Shown piece by piece: positions 34,197 to 44,920 of a DNA stretch of 64,000 nucleotides. The translations under genes were made by a program, and so were the position numbers. Source of the DNA: Aphrocallistes beatrix (taxonomy: Eukaryota; Porifera; Hexactinellida; Sceptrulophora; Aphrocallistidae). The stretch lies in contig OY725489.1 in the NCBI GenBank assembly GCA_963281255.1, positions 3,100,001 through 3,164,000 of the forward strand, read 5' to 3'. The notes below the pieces were generated by a model. It made no database searches, was not told the origin of the DNA, and was given only the letters and a program-made list of their open reading frames with translations. Position 1 is the stretch's first letter, and each line of letters starts with the position of its first letter.

Positions 34197-34372
34197 TGTA
34201 GTAACGTAGCAAGTTCTAGAACATTCGATTAGTGTTGTTGATTAGCAACATCAGTAGTTAGGGTAAACAATAAGATTAGTATATAAACATTGTTTGTTAT
34301 TGTCATAGGCTTTTTGTTATTACGGTATTTCATTAGAATTGCTATCACCATTATCTAGAAGGGAATACAACA
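34197..34372 (+). repeat. 3' LTR of the gypsy element, intact
   Basis: 176 bp, TGTAGTAACG to TACAACA. Differs from the 5' LTR at two positions by eye (AATAAGATT versus AATAGGATT, and ATTACGG versus ATTCCGG). It provides the empty site for the foldback insertion. Confidence 0.95.
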
Positions 34373-34684
34373 GTCTCTAATCTATACGTGAATTTTCAAT
34401 GATACAAAGTGAAGATACACTAAGTTATGGATAATTATAAATGGGACAGAACTTAAATCGCACCCTGTATATGCTGCGATGTTGTGGCTATCGATTGACT
34501 CAAACTATCTATTTTTCAGTAATCAATATTCATAAGTATATGTTAGACTATTACGCGAAAGTCAGGCCACAGAAATAAAATTAAAATGAAATAAAATACT
34601 TCTACTAGTCAGTTACATGATTTTGTCCGCAGCAACAAGAACGTTTTACAAAATGTGAAACCTTCAAAGATTTCTTTGCCCTAT

Positions 34685-35228
34685 CCTTACTATTAAAACT
34701 CGATTATTGTTTGTTTATATATATATATATATATATATCTGTAACGAATTGATTGAAAAAACTGCCCGGCACATAAAGCTGATTTTTGGCATGTGGGAGT
34801 CTTTTGGCTATGGCTCCAGTAAGTTCTGAGCTCAGACGAAAATGTCGACTCATCATGGAATTATGACGTCATTGTCACATTTTTAAAAGTTAAGCAACAG
34901 TTATTCGGGCATAACTCAGCCATTATAGGAGATAGAAGGCTGAAATTTAATAGAATCTGTATCCTAACACGTCTCACATATGATGCAACTATCATCAAAA
35001 AATGATGACTCATCACTTTGCTATGACGTCATCATTACTCATCAAAATTTTAAAAATTGACAAATTTGGTGTTTTTTCGAGTGATATCGATGTTAAAACT
35101 AAGATGGACATATTTAGAGATGATATCTCCCTTATAATTAACCAATGTCACCTCCAGGCGACCGTAGGGAGGGTCCGGCGGACACGAAGTGTCCGCTAGC
35201 CGCGCAGCGCAAGCAAGCGAAGCGCGCT
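34685..35228 (+). mobile_element. Helentron-like non-autonomous element, copy 1
   Basis: Begins CCTTACTATTAAAACTCGAT and ends with a G+C-rich, hairpin-capable tail, GCAAGCAAGCGAAGCGCGCT. The right palindrome arm shows the empty site (GACAATAGGG near 40297), which places the insertion between two T residues without target duplication, as in Helentrons. It includes an (AT)n tract at 34716-34738 and a G+C-rich island at 35155-35228. No coding capacity. Family placement rests on the terminal style and TT insertion. Confidence 0.65.
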
Positions 35229-35329
35229 TGTCTAAATTACGTATGTCCCACGATTACATAAATTGTGAAAGATGACATTATATTAATTTCACACATACTA
35301 CAAAAACAAAAACAAAAGTTCTCTCTCTC

Positions 35330-35815
35330 TCTTCCCCACAATCCAGCCACTTCCACCTTCCCACACATCCTCCAGTTGTTGATGCGTTAACCGCGGATGT
35401 GTCAGCCATCACGATCACTGATGAGCCGCCTGACTGCGTTGAGCCGAAGTTGTCTGACGCTGAGTTTCGCTCAACTTCCCGACGGATGGAAGAAATGATG
35501 AGGACGTTGGTTGATTGGACACAACATGAAGCTCAGGTGCGACTCGAGGAACGTGCTTTATTGGCAGCGGTTGTGAGGGACACTCGTGAACCGATTTTGC
35601 AGACCTGAGGCAGGAAATTAGAAGCAGTGGAGCCACTACCCCGTTCGGCAGGAATTGCATTTCTCTACCATCAGTCACCCGCACAGTTGAGCCATCGCCG
35701 CCGACAGTGGATGTCAGTAGTAACGATCAACCAGCAAGTGCTTCACCTCTCAACGCACAGCTAGCCGTTCTAAAGGAATATCACAAAGCGTATTATTATA
35801 TAATGTATACTTATT
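35330..35815 (+). pseudogene. proline-rich/coiled-coil gene (family CC), left-arm copy 3
   Basis: Encodes a proline/serine-rich start (HLPTHPPVVDALTADVSA), then MMRTLVDWTQHEAQVRLEER and, after a small deletion and frameshift near 35590, a tail with PSVTRTVEPSPPTVD. The order of parts and the tail match copy 1 at 2856-3464, so this is a divergent family member. The first frame stops at about 35608. Its mirror copy is at 39630-40140. Function unknown. Confidence 0.5.
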
Positions 35816-35905
35816 TAATATCCTTACTATTGAGAAAAAATTCACGGCAGTAAATTAATTAGCAATTATCTTAAAGAAAATTAATATATCCTATATTTCA
35901 GCCTA

Positions 35906-36497
35906 TAGGGTGTCTCAAAAGTTCTGCAACACCCAATTTTACTTTGTTAATTTGACTAAGATCACTTGGTTTTAGTCCAAATTAGCCTCCATAAATGAAA
36001 TCTAGCACCCTTCTTGCATAGATATGAGCTCAACTCATCACGCAAAAGATATTTCTTATAAAATTTTAAATAACTACATACCATTGACTACAAAATTTGG
36101 AACTCAAAAGTGTCAAGTTTGAAGATCTCAATTTTTCTGATGAAATATTGCATTAATCACTTCTATATTCTGTAATTGGTTCATAATACTAATATAATAT
36201 TATTGCTTTTGATTTATGCAACAGAAATATTCGATAAGATCGAGTATTTTTAAGTATAACCGTAAAAAGTACCATGGATACGAGTTTTTTTATTGAGATA
36301 AAAAATATTGTTTATGAGACAACGATATATATAATCCATCATTGCAAATAATTTGAGAAAAGCAGGCCATTGGGAATGCAAAATAATTAAGATAATCCTT
36401 CCTATTTTTTGATCAAAAAGAGGTATCGGATATTCGATCTATTTGTCTATGTATAATACATCAGCAACATTTGTTGCAGAACTTTTGGGACACCCTG
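35906..36497. mobile_element. mariner-type MITE
   Basis: Ends TAGGGTGTCTCAAAAGTTCT and AGAACTTTTGGGACACCCTG, TA on both sides, 592 bp. No frame. Termini of this form are typical of mariner relatives. Confidence 0.82.
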
Positions 36498-36499
36498 TA

Positions 36500-37172
36500 T
36501 ATCAACAATTTTTGCATGAATTTTTGGTCATACTTTAACTGTGGGCTTATGATTAACCTCCTAAATTTGTAGGGTGATTTTTAAACATCTCTTTAAGATA
36601 ATTGCTAATTAATTCTCATCGCTAATTATACTTTGTAGTCCTATTTCTACGTCAATTTATATTAGATTACGTTAGAAATTCGATTTTTAAGAAATTCAAT
36701 ATTTTTTCTATCTTATGCGAATTTTTTACTTTGATATTATAAAATATGTCTGTATAAATTGGATTGGAATATTTTCTGTATACAAATGATCCTTATTTGT
36801 GTCCGAAATCGATACCATATAACTATTGTTTATCTTTCATAAGGTTTTGCAATTAGGACCAATTATAATATGGATTCTTTTGTTGTTACTTGCCCCCTTA
36901 TCTTAACTAATTGGGGAGCATTACAAACGATATCTAATTATCTAGTTGCTAATATTATAATGATTGTCATGGGTTTCTTGGGTTGAGTAGTTATGGAACT
37001 CCTGACCCTCAGCTAACAATTCGTAGTCCCATCATCTATTTTTATTCAACATTTATTTTACTAAAACTTTTATTTTATTTCTGATTCTCTCTCTTACTTT
37101 CTACTCTAATTTATTAGCATATTCTATTTTTTTGTGGACTAATCCAACATGCTCTTATGCAATCTTATATAT
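36500..37172. other. gap: no recognisable gene
   Basis: A+T-rich spacer between the mariner MITE and the second Helentron-like element. Nothing recognised. Confidence 0.5.
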
Positions 37173-37194
37173 CCTTACTATTAAAACTCGATTA

Positions 37195-37239
<45 letters not shown>

Positions 37240-37706
37240 ACGAATTGATTGAAGAAACTGCCGGGCGCAGAAGGATGATTTTTGGCTATGGCTCCAGTAA
37301 GTTCTGAGTTCAGAGCAAAATGTCGACTCATCATGGAATTATGACGTCATTGTCACATTTTTAAAAGTTAAGCAACACAGTTATTCGGGCATAACTCAGC
37401 CATTATAGGAGATAGAAGGCTGAAATTTTAATAGAATCTGTATACTAACACGTCTCACATATGATGCAACTATCATCAGAAAATGATGACTCATCACTTT
37501 GCTATGACGTCATCATTATTCATCAAAATTTGAAAAATTGATAAATTTGGTGATTTTTCGAGTGACAGCGATTTTAGCACTAAGATAGACATATTTAGAG
37601 ATGCTATCTCCCTTAATTAACCAATGTGCCTCCAGGCGACCGAAGGGAGCCTCCGGCGGACACAAAGTGTCCGCCAGCCGCGCAACGCAAACAAGCGAAG
37701 CGCGCT
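37173..37706 (+). mobile_element. Helentron-like non-autonomous element, copy 2
   Basis: Same ends as copy 1 (CCTTACTATTAAAACTCGAT; ACAAGCGAAGCGCGCT) and closely similar inside, including GACTCATCACTTTGCTATGA. It has a longer (AT)n tract at 37200-37237. It lies between T residues, consistent with TT insertion. Non-coding. Confidence 0.68.
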
Positions 37707-37992
37707 TGTATTATGTAGATTCGAAGGGTATTTTACCTTAGGAGTTTTCAATTTTTTTATAGATATATCGCTTAGTTGTTAGAAAATTCCACGTTGTAAA
37801 CCAACTTATTTATTTATTATATGCCTTTTCTGCCTTCTGACTTCATCAGCACTGTAGTTATCAACAGTGGACGGCACTGCCGCCACAACACATTACAAAT
37901 TACAAAACATATAAAGCTGTGATGTCAAAAGATCAGAAAAGTGTCTTCATACTGACCACCACAGCCACATAAAACAATACTTACTAACTAAC

Positions 37993-38322
37993 TGGTTAAC
38001 CAAATAATTTGGTCAACCACAAAATATATTTTTGTATAAATGTTTATTCATTCAATATATAAACATTTATACAAACATATAATCAAATATAAGTTGCCCT
38101 ATTCGATTTATTTGTGTTCGGACCACCTCATGTAAGAACATGTGATTGTGTTGGGAAAGCATGCACATTATTTGGTTTACCAAATATTCGGTTGACCAAA
38201 TTATTCGGTAAACCAAATATTCAGTTGACCAAATTATTTGGTTTGACCATTATTCGGTTAACCAAATTATTTGATTTGACCATTATTCGGTTAAATTGGT
38301 ATTTGGTTGAAGCGGTTTCAAC
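37993..38322 (+). repeat. satellite-bearing MITE, family S, copy 1
   Basis: Short copy of the element at 51118-51765. The unique middle (TTTGTGTTCGGACCAC, GGGAAAGCATGCA) is shared, followed by repeated units such as GGTTGACCAAATTATTCGG. The right end GGTTTCAACCTTGG is the complement of the left end of the longer copy. The 74-residue frame over it is an artefact of the repeats. The region 37707-37992 holds nothing I recognise. Confidence 0.7.
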
Positions 38323-38402
38323 CTTGGTTATAACATAATAGTTGTAATTGTAATCGTGCAAAAAGTCCAAATGTTATTGGAAATGTGTGAGACCTCCTAG
38401 GT

Positions 38403-38532
38403 CAGCGGTTTTCAAGCTTTTCTAACTGTGGATCCCCTCCTATAACTGTAATACAAAATTTCGAATCCTGTGAATCCCCTGATATCTTCTGTGGACGACT
38501 AAGGGGTCCATGGACCCCAAGTTGAACCGCTG
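38403..38532. mobile_element. hAT MITE with perfect 8-bp target duplication
   Basis: Ends CAGCGGTTTTCAA and TTGAACCGCTG, flanked by TCCTAGGT on both sides (38395-38402 and 38533-38540). 130 bp, non-coding. Confidence 0.92.
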
Positions 38533-38540
38533 TCCTAGGT

Positions 38541-39442
38541 TAACTAATGGATTATAAATGGGTATGAACAAGCGAATCTAATAATTTCTTTCTTACATCT
38601 TTACCCAACATCGTGGATATTTCTTTCCCAATTACATCTCCTCAGCCTTCCCCAACCTCCCACTCTCGGTCCCGAAAACGCCGCCTGCGAGTGGAACATT
38701 GACGGGATGGAGGCTTTTATCTCTAAGCGGGTGAAGGTTGAGGACCGTATCATTAGTGAACATATGAAGAAGATCGAGCGATATTATTCAGCGAGAACTT
38801 TCAGTCTTATTGGGAATGGTACATAGTGGGACATATAGTAGATATAGAACATGTTATATTTTCGTGCACAAAAATTGGCATTTAACTTGTTGCATCGTGT
38901 ATGGGAGCCTTAAGACACAAAAGATATAATATGAGACAATCTTTACTTTCTACAGTTGCATACTTTTTCTATGACGCATCATTTTAACCTTTTAGGAATT
39001 GAATTGAATAAATGGACACTATGTTTAAACTAAAACTCATTTTTGAAGAAATTTTATCTTGAACGTAGTACCTTCATTGACTTCAGCATAGTGATAGAAA
39101 CCTCTGGCTTAGTAATTGATGAATTTACTTTTCACCAGTTTCCATATTTGGTAATTTATATTTCAGAAATACCCCAACAAAAACTGATAATAATTATCAC
39201 TTTCACATTTCAATGAACTACAGTGTAATGGATATAAGAACTTGAGTACAATTACGATAACAAATACCACAACAATACTAGTGAAGGCCTCCCAAGAGGT
39301 AAGATCATCAGCATATAAAAGTAACAAACTTATGTTTTAACAAATTTATCAAACAAATCAAATAATACATTATATATATATATATATATATATCCTACAA
39401 CCAAACTTCGACCAAACTGCGAAAGCTCTTGAAGTATTTCCG
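38541..39442. other. gap with a possible coiled-coil gene remnant
   Basis: At 38670-38830 a plus-strand stretch reads MEAFISKRVKVEDRIISEHM then KKIERYYS, coiled-coil in character, before a stop near 38826. From 39180 the sequence matches the region upstream of CC copy 1 (2580-2785), so it probably is the 5' part of a CC-type gene. An (AT)n tract is at 39372-39392. Confidence 0.3.
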
Positions 39443-39590
39443 GTAAGCATTTCAATTCTCTATGTACAAAGCCTTTTAGATGTACTCCTTTACTTATATA
39501 TACTTTTTAGGAAGATGAGGAAATGCTTCCCCTGCTTTGGGCAGGATCCAGACCCACCACGGGACCCGCATTTGAAACCCATTTACTTAT
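39443..39590 (+). pseudogene. CC-family 5' intron and start of coding exon
   Basis: A 68-bp intron (39443-39510, GTAAGC to TTTTTAG), the same length as at 2788-2855. Immediately after it an ATG opens MRKCFPCFGQDPDPPRD, which becomes proline-rich like copy 1. This suggests the family starts directly after the intron with a paired-Cys motif. Nothing further of the gene follows on this strand. Confidence 0.4.
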
Positions 39591-39629
39591 TTTCAAGTCG
39601 CTAGCACTAACAAATTTCTCAATCAACCC

Positions 39630-40140
39630 CGAATAATCCAAACAACCAACATATTATTGAGTATATTAAATCAGTATACATTATATAATAATACGCTTTG
39701 TGATATTCCTCTAGAACGGCTAGCTGTGCGTTGAGAGGTGAAACACTTGCTGGTTGATCGTTACTACTGCCATCCACTGTCGGCGGCGATGGCTCAACTG
39801 TTCGCGTGACTGATGGTAGAGAAATGCAATTCCTGCCGAACGGGGTAGTGGCTCCACTGCTTCTAATTTCCTGCCCCAGGTCTGCTAAATCGCTTCGAAT
39901 TTCACGAGTGTCCCTCATAACCGCTGCCAATAAAGCACGTTCCTCGAGTCGCACCTGAGCTTCATGCTGCGTCCAATCTACGAACGTCCTCATCATTCCT
40001 CCATTCGTCGGGCAGTTGAGCGAAACTCAGCGTCAGACACCTTCGGCCAACGCAGTCAGGCGGCTCATCAGTGAGCGTTATGGCTGACACACCCGCGGTT
40101 ACGCACCAACAACCGGAGGAGGGTGGGATGTGGCTGAATT
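39630..40140 (-). pseudogene. proline-rich/coiled-coil gene (family CC), right-arm copy 4
   Basis: Mirror of 35330-35815 and better preserved: the 125-residue frame 39619-39996 reads MMRTFVDWTQHEAQVRLEER through IRSDLADLGQEIRSSGATT and SVTRTVEPSPPTVD. Upstream, towards 40140, the frame is lost. The C-terminal residues beyond LEEYHKAYYYIMYTD run into non-family sequence at the inner end of the palindrome arm. Product unknown; predicted largely helical with a disordered tail. Confidence 0.5.
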
Positions 40141-40499
40141 GTGGGGAAAAGAGAGAGAAGAAGAGAGAGAGAAGGAGAAGGAGAAGAGAGAGAGATAACT
40201 TTTTGTTTTTGTAGTTGTGTGTTTTTGTGTAGTGTGTGAAATTAATATAATATCATCTTTCACAATTTATGTAACCGTGGGACATACGTAATTTAGACAA
40301 TAGGGCAAAGAAATCTTTGAAGGTTTCACATTTTGTAAAACGTTCTTGTTGCGGCGGACAAAATCATGTAGCTGACTAGCAGAAGTATTTTATTTCATTT
40401 TAATTTTATTTCTGTGGCCTGACTTTCGCGTAATAGTCTAACATATACTTATGAATGTTGATTACTGAAAAATAGATAGTTTGAGTCCATCGATAGCCA

Positions 40500-40625
40500 C
40501 AACACCGTAGCATAAATGCCGTAACTTCACGCCATATTGATTAGGTTTAGATTTTATATACTCTCAAACAAAATCACCATTATTTCGTCTATTGATAGTG
40601 ATCCTCCCGTTTTCGTTGAAATTGA
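40500..40625 (-). pseudogene. second piggyBac fragment (right arm)
   Basis: Mirror of 26720-26839. On the minus strand it encodes a SLSIDE-like catalytic motif near 40590 and NQYGVKLRHLCYG near 40530. It opposes the main piggyBac gene (plus) in the same arm. Confidence 0.45.
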
Positions 40626-41003
40626 ATAGTGAACCAAGCTTTGCAACGAAATTTTCGAGGCTAATGGCTATGCTTGGATCACTCTATAGTAATTTGAGAG
40701 TAGATACCAAAAAATGTTTTTCTTTGACAAGTAAATTTACACCACTCCACATTACAATACTATATATTTCAGCAATTGGTAACTACTATTGTATTTCAAT
40801 TTTATTCTGTATGTTTGACACACTTTGGTATTGAATTGAAGAATCGTTGGGAATAATATCTAAAGTGTAATCTATATTGTTTGATTTTCAAACATGGAGA
40901 GTCAATGGGATGGAACCAATAAAATGGTAGCTTTCTTCTTGAATTGTATATTTCATATTCATTTTTCATTGTCAACCAACTTTATTGTTCACTGTCTTTA
41001 GGA

Positions 41004-43400
41004 ATGGAACACACTTCAGATGAAGATATTTATCCTCTGAGTGATGAATACGATAGCATTTCAGAAGTCGAATCGTCAGCTACTGATTCCGCAGGTGAAG
41101 ATCAAGAATTTCTCAATTCTCCAACCTCTCCGGATCTAGATGCGCATTTTGACTTCTCAGACGTGAGTGATTCAGAAGACCAGACAACAACACAGAAAAG
41201 CCCATCGAATTCGATGATTTCACGGAGGGCTTCAAAGCTTCTTCAAAGCCAACTACTGCATTTATCAATATATTCTATCTAGGTGAAGCAGAAAATCGAC
41301 TCCAAAACACTGACGCAATCTTCAATATCGAGCAGATTCTCCCTAATTTCTATCTACCATCTTCTAACTGGGAAAACCGATTCAACTTTGTACCTGAGCT
41401 GACTCGAGTCTCTAATAGTGGACTAAACAGAGTGGATTTATCTGTATATGCGATCGAGGCAAATACAGAAACCAACTCACAAATATCGAAGTCTAACTAT
41501 CGGAGATGCCTTTCTAAGATGCGGACCCCCATCGAGGCTTCTATCCTGAGCTCTGGGATACAGATATAGCACGCGAACGGCTTAAAGAATTCCCATTCTA
41601 CAATGAGCCCTATGAAGATGCAATCAAAGCAAGTAACATACTAGTTGTTCATTTAGTTTTCATTTGTTGTATAATAGTGCGATATTATATTCTTTTTCCA
41701 ACTACTTAGGTAAGGAGAATTCCACAACAACGATTTGAGCGTGCACCGCCTGCAATCCAAGAGCCAACATAAGCACTACACCCAAATCCCCCTGCTCAAC
41801 TGCATCAACTTTTCGATGAGGCCAAGTATCTAGCGGATTGTGATGATTCAATCAAATTCTTTGATGCAATATTTCGTCCATATGAATTTCGAACAATCCT
41901 GAACGAGACCCTAAAATATCGGAAGCAGCAGCATCTAGACTCTGCTCCGCATAATTATGCAATCCCAACCTATCAGGAGATCCGATGTTTCATTGGACTA
42001 TTGCTCTGGACATCACTTGTTCAAATGCCTAGCCATCGATCATACTTCACATATTCTGAGATTTACTACTTACCTCATTTTCATAGACATCTAACACGTG
42101 ACAGGTTTGAGCAACTTTTACCCATGCTCCATTTAACAGATAACCAACAGCTCCCTGCAAATCTACCAACAGCGAAGAGATTTGAAGCCAAGCTCGGATC
42201 GATACTATCTACCTACAATTTCAACTGCATCAAACTGCTGAGGCCTGCTAGATCTCTCTCCATAGACGAAATGATGGTCAAGTTTTACGGAAGGAGTGTC
42301 GTCCGACAGTACATCAAGGCTAAGCCTACGAAATATGGCGTCAAGTTGTGGTCAATTTGTTATGGTTGTTGTAGATATTCCTTAACACAGACTATTTATT
42401 TAGGTAGTAAGAGTGAGTCAGTGGGCGGACGTGATGTGGTGCTACAACTATCTCAACCATTCTTGGATAAAGGCCATGTGATCTACTGCGACCGTTTTTT
42501 TTCCCATCTGGATCTGGCATCCTATTTACGCTCAAGAAAAACAGGTATGGTTGGAACGGCAGGTAATAAATCTCTTCCTCTTGATCTAAATTATTTAGTC
42601 GAACAAATGCATCCACTGACATGGGCATTCAAATGGTTCACATGCGAGGCTAAGTTTGACTACAACCATGATGGAACGGTAGAAAAGCTGTACGCAAAAG
42701 AACCCGTCTCCCTAACAGTTTGGATGGATAAGAAATATCGTGCTGAAGACAAGAAAGTGTTTTTATTACTAACTGCATTTCTAATATTCCTTCATCTCCT
42801 CTCCTTCCAATCAAAAACATCAGAGACTCTACAAAGAAGTATACAAGATAACTTATCCCCAGTCCTCCAATTCTCAAAGCTTATAACAACCGGATGGGCG
42901 GTGTCGATCGCCATGATCGGATGGTTGGTCAGCACGCAATACCTCTAACATCTAAGCGTGGCAACCTGAAGGTATTCTTCCATCTATTGGACTCCGCTGT
43001 AGTGAATGCCTGGATTCTCTTTAAAACAGCGAAGAAGTCCAAGGGCCTTTGGAACCAGGCAGCACAACGGAAACACACCCTCGCCTGGTTCAAAGAAAAC
43101 GTAATCTTACAACTGTGTGGAGACTTTACTATCCGGAAGCAAGCACCAGCTGTTAATTTATCCAATCCACCGCTTCCCACTCAAACCATTCTAGGAGCTA
43201 CATCTCATCGAGTCAAGCCCATCTCACAGATTAGTGGTATGGTATCTGCTACTGCCAGGTGTGTAAGATGTCGTGTTATGAAGCGTACAGCTTGTGTAGT
43301 ATGCAAGATACCGTACTTCTATGAATGTGGGTATGACCATATGGAAGAAATGTTGCTCAAACATGCGCCCCCACCAGAAGATGTACCAGGAGATATTTGA
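41004..43400 (+). pseudogene. piggyBac-type transposase, right-arm copy, most complete
   Basis: The ATG at 41004 follows a splice acceptor (CTTTAG at 41001). Order: an acidic N-terminus (MEHTSDEDIYPLSDEYDSIS), a middle exon with RTPIE near 41520, an 81-bp intron at 41629-41709 (GC donor, AG acceptor), RFERAPPAIQEP, then the catalytic core. Acidic positions are in RSLSIDEMMVKF (about 42265), YCDRFFSHLDL (about 42490) and NRMGGVDRHDRM (about 42894). The C-terminal cysteine-rich zinc domain ARCVRCRVMKRTACVVC is present (about 43255-43310). Lesions: frameshifts near 41230 and 41540, and a one-base shift in a T run at about 42760 shared with the left-arm copy. It cannot make a full enzyme without correction, but it preserves all domains. 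Confidence 0.88.
41629..41709 (+). other. 81-bp intron in the right-arm piggyBac gene
   Basis: Follows the codons for AIK with GCAAGT as donor (GT in the left arm) and ends CTACTTAG before GTAAGGAGA. It is absent from piggyBac copy 1 at 6753-8964. Confidence 0.65.
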
Positions 43401-44163
43401 ATGTAAATATGTATATTTGTAAATATTACCTTTTTTGTTGTGTGGAGATTATTTAAATAAATATATATACGTAGTAAGTTATTCACTTGAATAGGGTCAT
43501 TCACAATCCTCAATTTACAAAAGCTGTTGAGGTAAATGAAAAGCTATAGCGATTTGTAGGGGAATTATCATGTCGAGAAAACGTTCTTCATTCAAAATAG
43601 GCATAACCTCGGTTGGCGATATATCGAGATGCCGGTGAACATTGAAGCACTGTACTAATTTATATCATTATTAGGGAGCTAAAATGGCACAATTGAAAAA
43701 AAATTCAATTACAATTTTAGTACTAATATCATTGAGCTCCCATGGAAATCTCCCTAGACAATAATATAATAATTAGTTAAATAATTAGTATCTAATTACT
43801 CCACTCAAATTGGGATTCTCATCTATAAGGTTTCGTGCCAAAACTATATTAACATATCAGGTGGCCAACAATAACATTGTCATCTTATGGATTCATTCTG
43901 ATATTATCCCATTGTATTTTGTAAGTGTAATAATTAATTAACAACTCGCGATATCTTCAAAAGTATTTAAAAAATTGAAATTCCGATTTAAGATTTGATT
44001 TTTTAGAATAAAAATACCCCTATGAGCAAAAGTTCAGAAGGCTACGACAAATTTGAAACTCAGGTTACACTTCGGCAGTGGCCAGATAATTATTAATAGA
44101 TGAGAATGCAATTTATTCAACAATACAGATAAAAATAGAAATTCAGTTGTTTTCCTTCCTTCT

Positions 44164-44380
44164 CAGTGGCGTATCTAGGATTGTGAAACTGGAGGGGCAA
44201 AGGGGGGGGGCAGACGAAATCCTGGGAGGGCTTAACATTTTCGAATTATTAATCAATTATTATTAGTCAAGGTACATGCAAAACTCCCAAAAAAGTGGGT
44301 GGGTGGGCAAAGGGGGGCAAGCTAAAAAACTGGGGGGGGGGGGGGGTTGCCCCCCCTCGCCCCCCATAGTTACGCCACTG
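44164..44380. mobile_element. hAT MITE with G-rich interior
   Basis: Ends CAGTGGCGTATCTAGG and its counterpart ATAGTTACGCCACTG. The flanking 8-mers TTCCTTCT and TTCCTTCC match at 7 of 8 positions. The interior has a G run at about 44332-44346 opposite a C run, giving a G-rich hairpin. 217 bp. Confidence 0.85.
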
Positions 44381-44696
44381 TTCCTTCCAATTAAACAAGT
44401 ACATCTAACAAATTTAAGTTAACAATTTAATGCCTTAATCATTACAATATTATAGTTTAATAATCAGGGTAATGATTATTAATGAATGCATAGCATTGTA
44501 TTTAACAATCTGAAACTCCGTTAGAATAGTTGAGACAATATTTATAACACTGTTTGGTGACTAATTGAATAATACTATTGGTGTGACATTGGAATTTGAA
44601 ATTGTGTTAGAGAGATGCTTTAAACGAATATCTAGGTTTACAATACAGTAGACTCTCGTTAATCAGAACAGCCCTATACAATTGAGAATAAAAATT

Positions 44697-44920
44697 TAAA
44701 ATTACAGAAGTTTGCCTCAGTTATATTCTGTTGTTTCTTACTTCGATCCCATAAAGGCACCTCGATACAATGTGAGGAAAGTCTGACACATTTAAAATTG
44801 AGAAAATGATGAAAATTTGTGCCAGACTATACACATGTGGTATCGAGGTGCATTTATGGGAAGAAGTAAGCAACAACAGAATATAACTGAGGCAAACTTC
44901 TGGAATTTTAAATTTTTGAC
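44697..44920. repeat. palindromic MITE, family P1, copy 1
   Basis: Near-perfect palindrome with arms beginning AATTACAGAAGTTTGCCTCA and a short loop near 44800. A second copy is at 46425-46640. Non-coding. Confidence 0.8.

Larger units (their letters stand above)
28060..34372 (+). mobile_element. Ty3/Gypsy LTR retrotransposon with two nested insertions
   Basis: Two 176-bp LTRs starting TGTAGTAACG and ending TACAACA, a 5-bp target duplication GTCTC (28055-28059 and 34373-34377), a primer-binding site just inside the 5' LTR and a polypurine tract just before the 3' LTR. Gene order is gag, zinc knuckle, protease, reverse transcriptase, RNase H, integrase, the Ty3/Gypsy order. The LTRs differ at two positions by eye (about 1%), so insertion is recent, yet the coding region has several lesions. 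Without the nested pieces the element is about 4.4 kb. There is no envelope gene. Confidence 0.95.
26842..34467 (+). mobile_element. DD37D mariner-like element, split by a Ty3/Gypsy insertion
   Basis: Ends CAGGGTGCGATTTAAGTTCT and its complement ending AACTTAAATCGCACCCTG, with TA at 26840-26841 and 34468-34469. Removing the gypsy element and one 5-bp duplication leaves about 1.3 kb, the normal size. The gypsy inserted just downstream of the transposase gene. Confidence 0.9.
20671..35820. repeat. giant palindrome, left arm (with nested insertions)
   Basis: Starts CTGGCCACTGCCGAAGTG at 20671 and is the reverse complement of 39664-44085. The host parts are 20671-23375, 24746-24876, 26225-26839, 34470-34684 and 35229-35820, about 4.26 kb in total. 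The pieces between them are later insertions: Tc1, DD37E, the DD37D mariner with its gypsy cargo, and a Helentron-like element. Relative to the right arm there is a deletion of about 120 bp near 21643. The arm carries a piggyBac gene (minus), a second piggyBac fragment (plus) and a CC gene (plus). No target duplication is obvious at the outer ends. Confidence 0.85.
39664..44085. repeat. giant palindrome, right arm
   Basis: Inverted counterpart of 20671-35820 without the insertions. The outer end reads GCAGTGGCCAG at 44085. It has the empty sites for the Tc1, DD37E and Helentron-like insertions, so those came after the duplication or hit only the left arm. By eye the outer and inner parts are about 85-95% similar to the left arm, while the core at about 41850-42960 is nearly identical. 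Confidence 0.85.

Noticed and set aside
34716-37237. (AT)n tracts as possible replication origin or fragile site
   Set aside because: They are internal microsatellites of the two Helentron-like copies and vary in length between them; no further evidence.
38114-38338. Tandem-repeat protein with LFGLPNIRLTK-like units
   Set aside because: The protein repeat is only the translation of the family S satellite units; the longer copy at 51 kb gives different frames.
44644-44690. Pogo/Tigger-like terminus TACAGTAGACTCTCGTTAAT
   Set aside because: Only one end was seen and no partner or flanking duplication was found, so an element could not be delimited.
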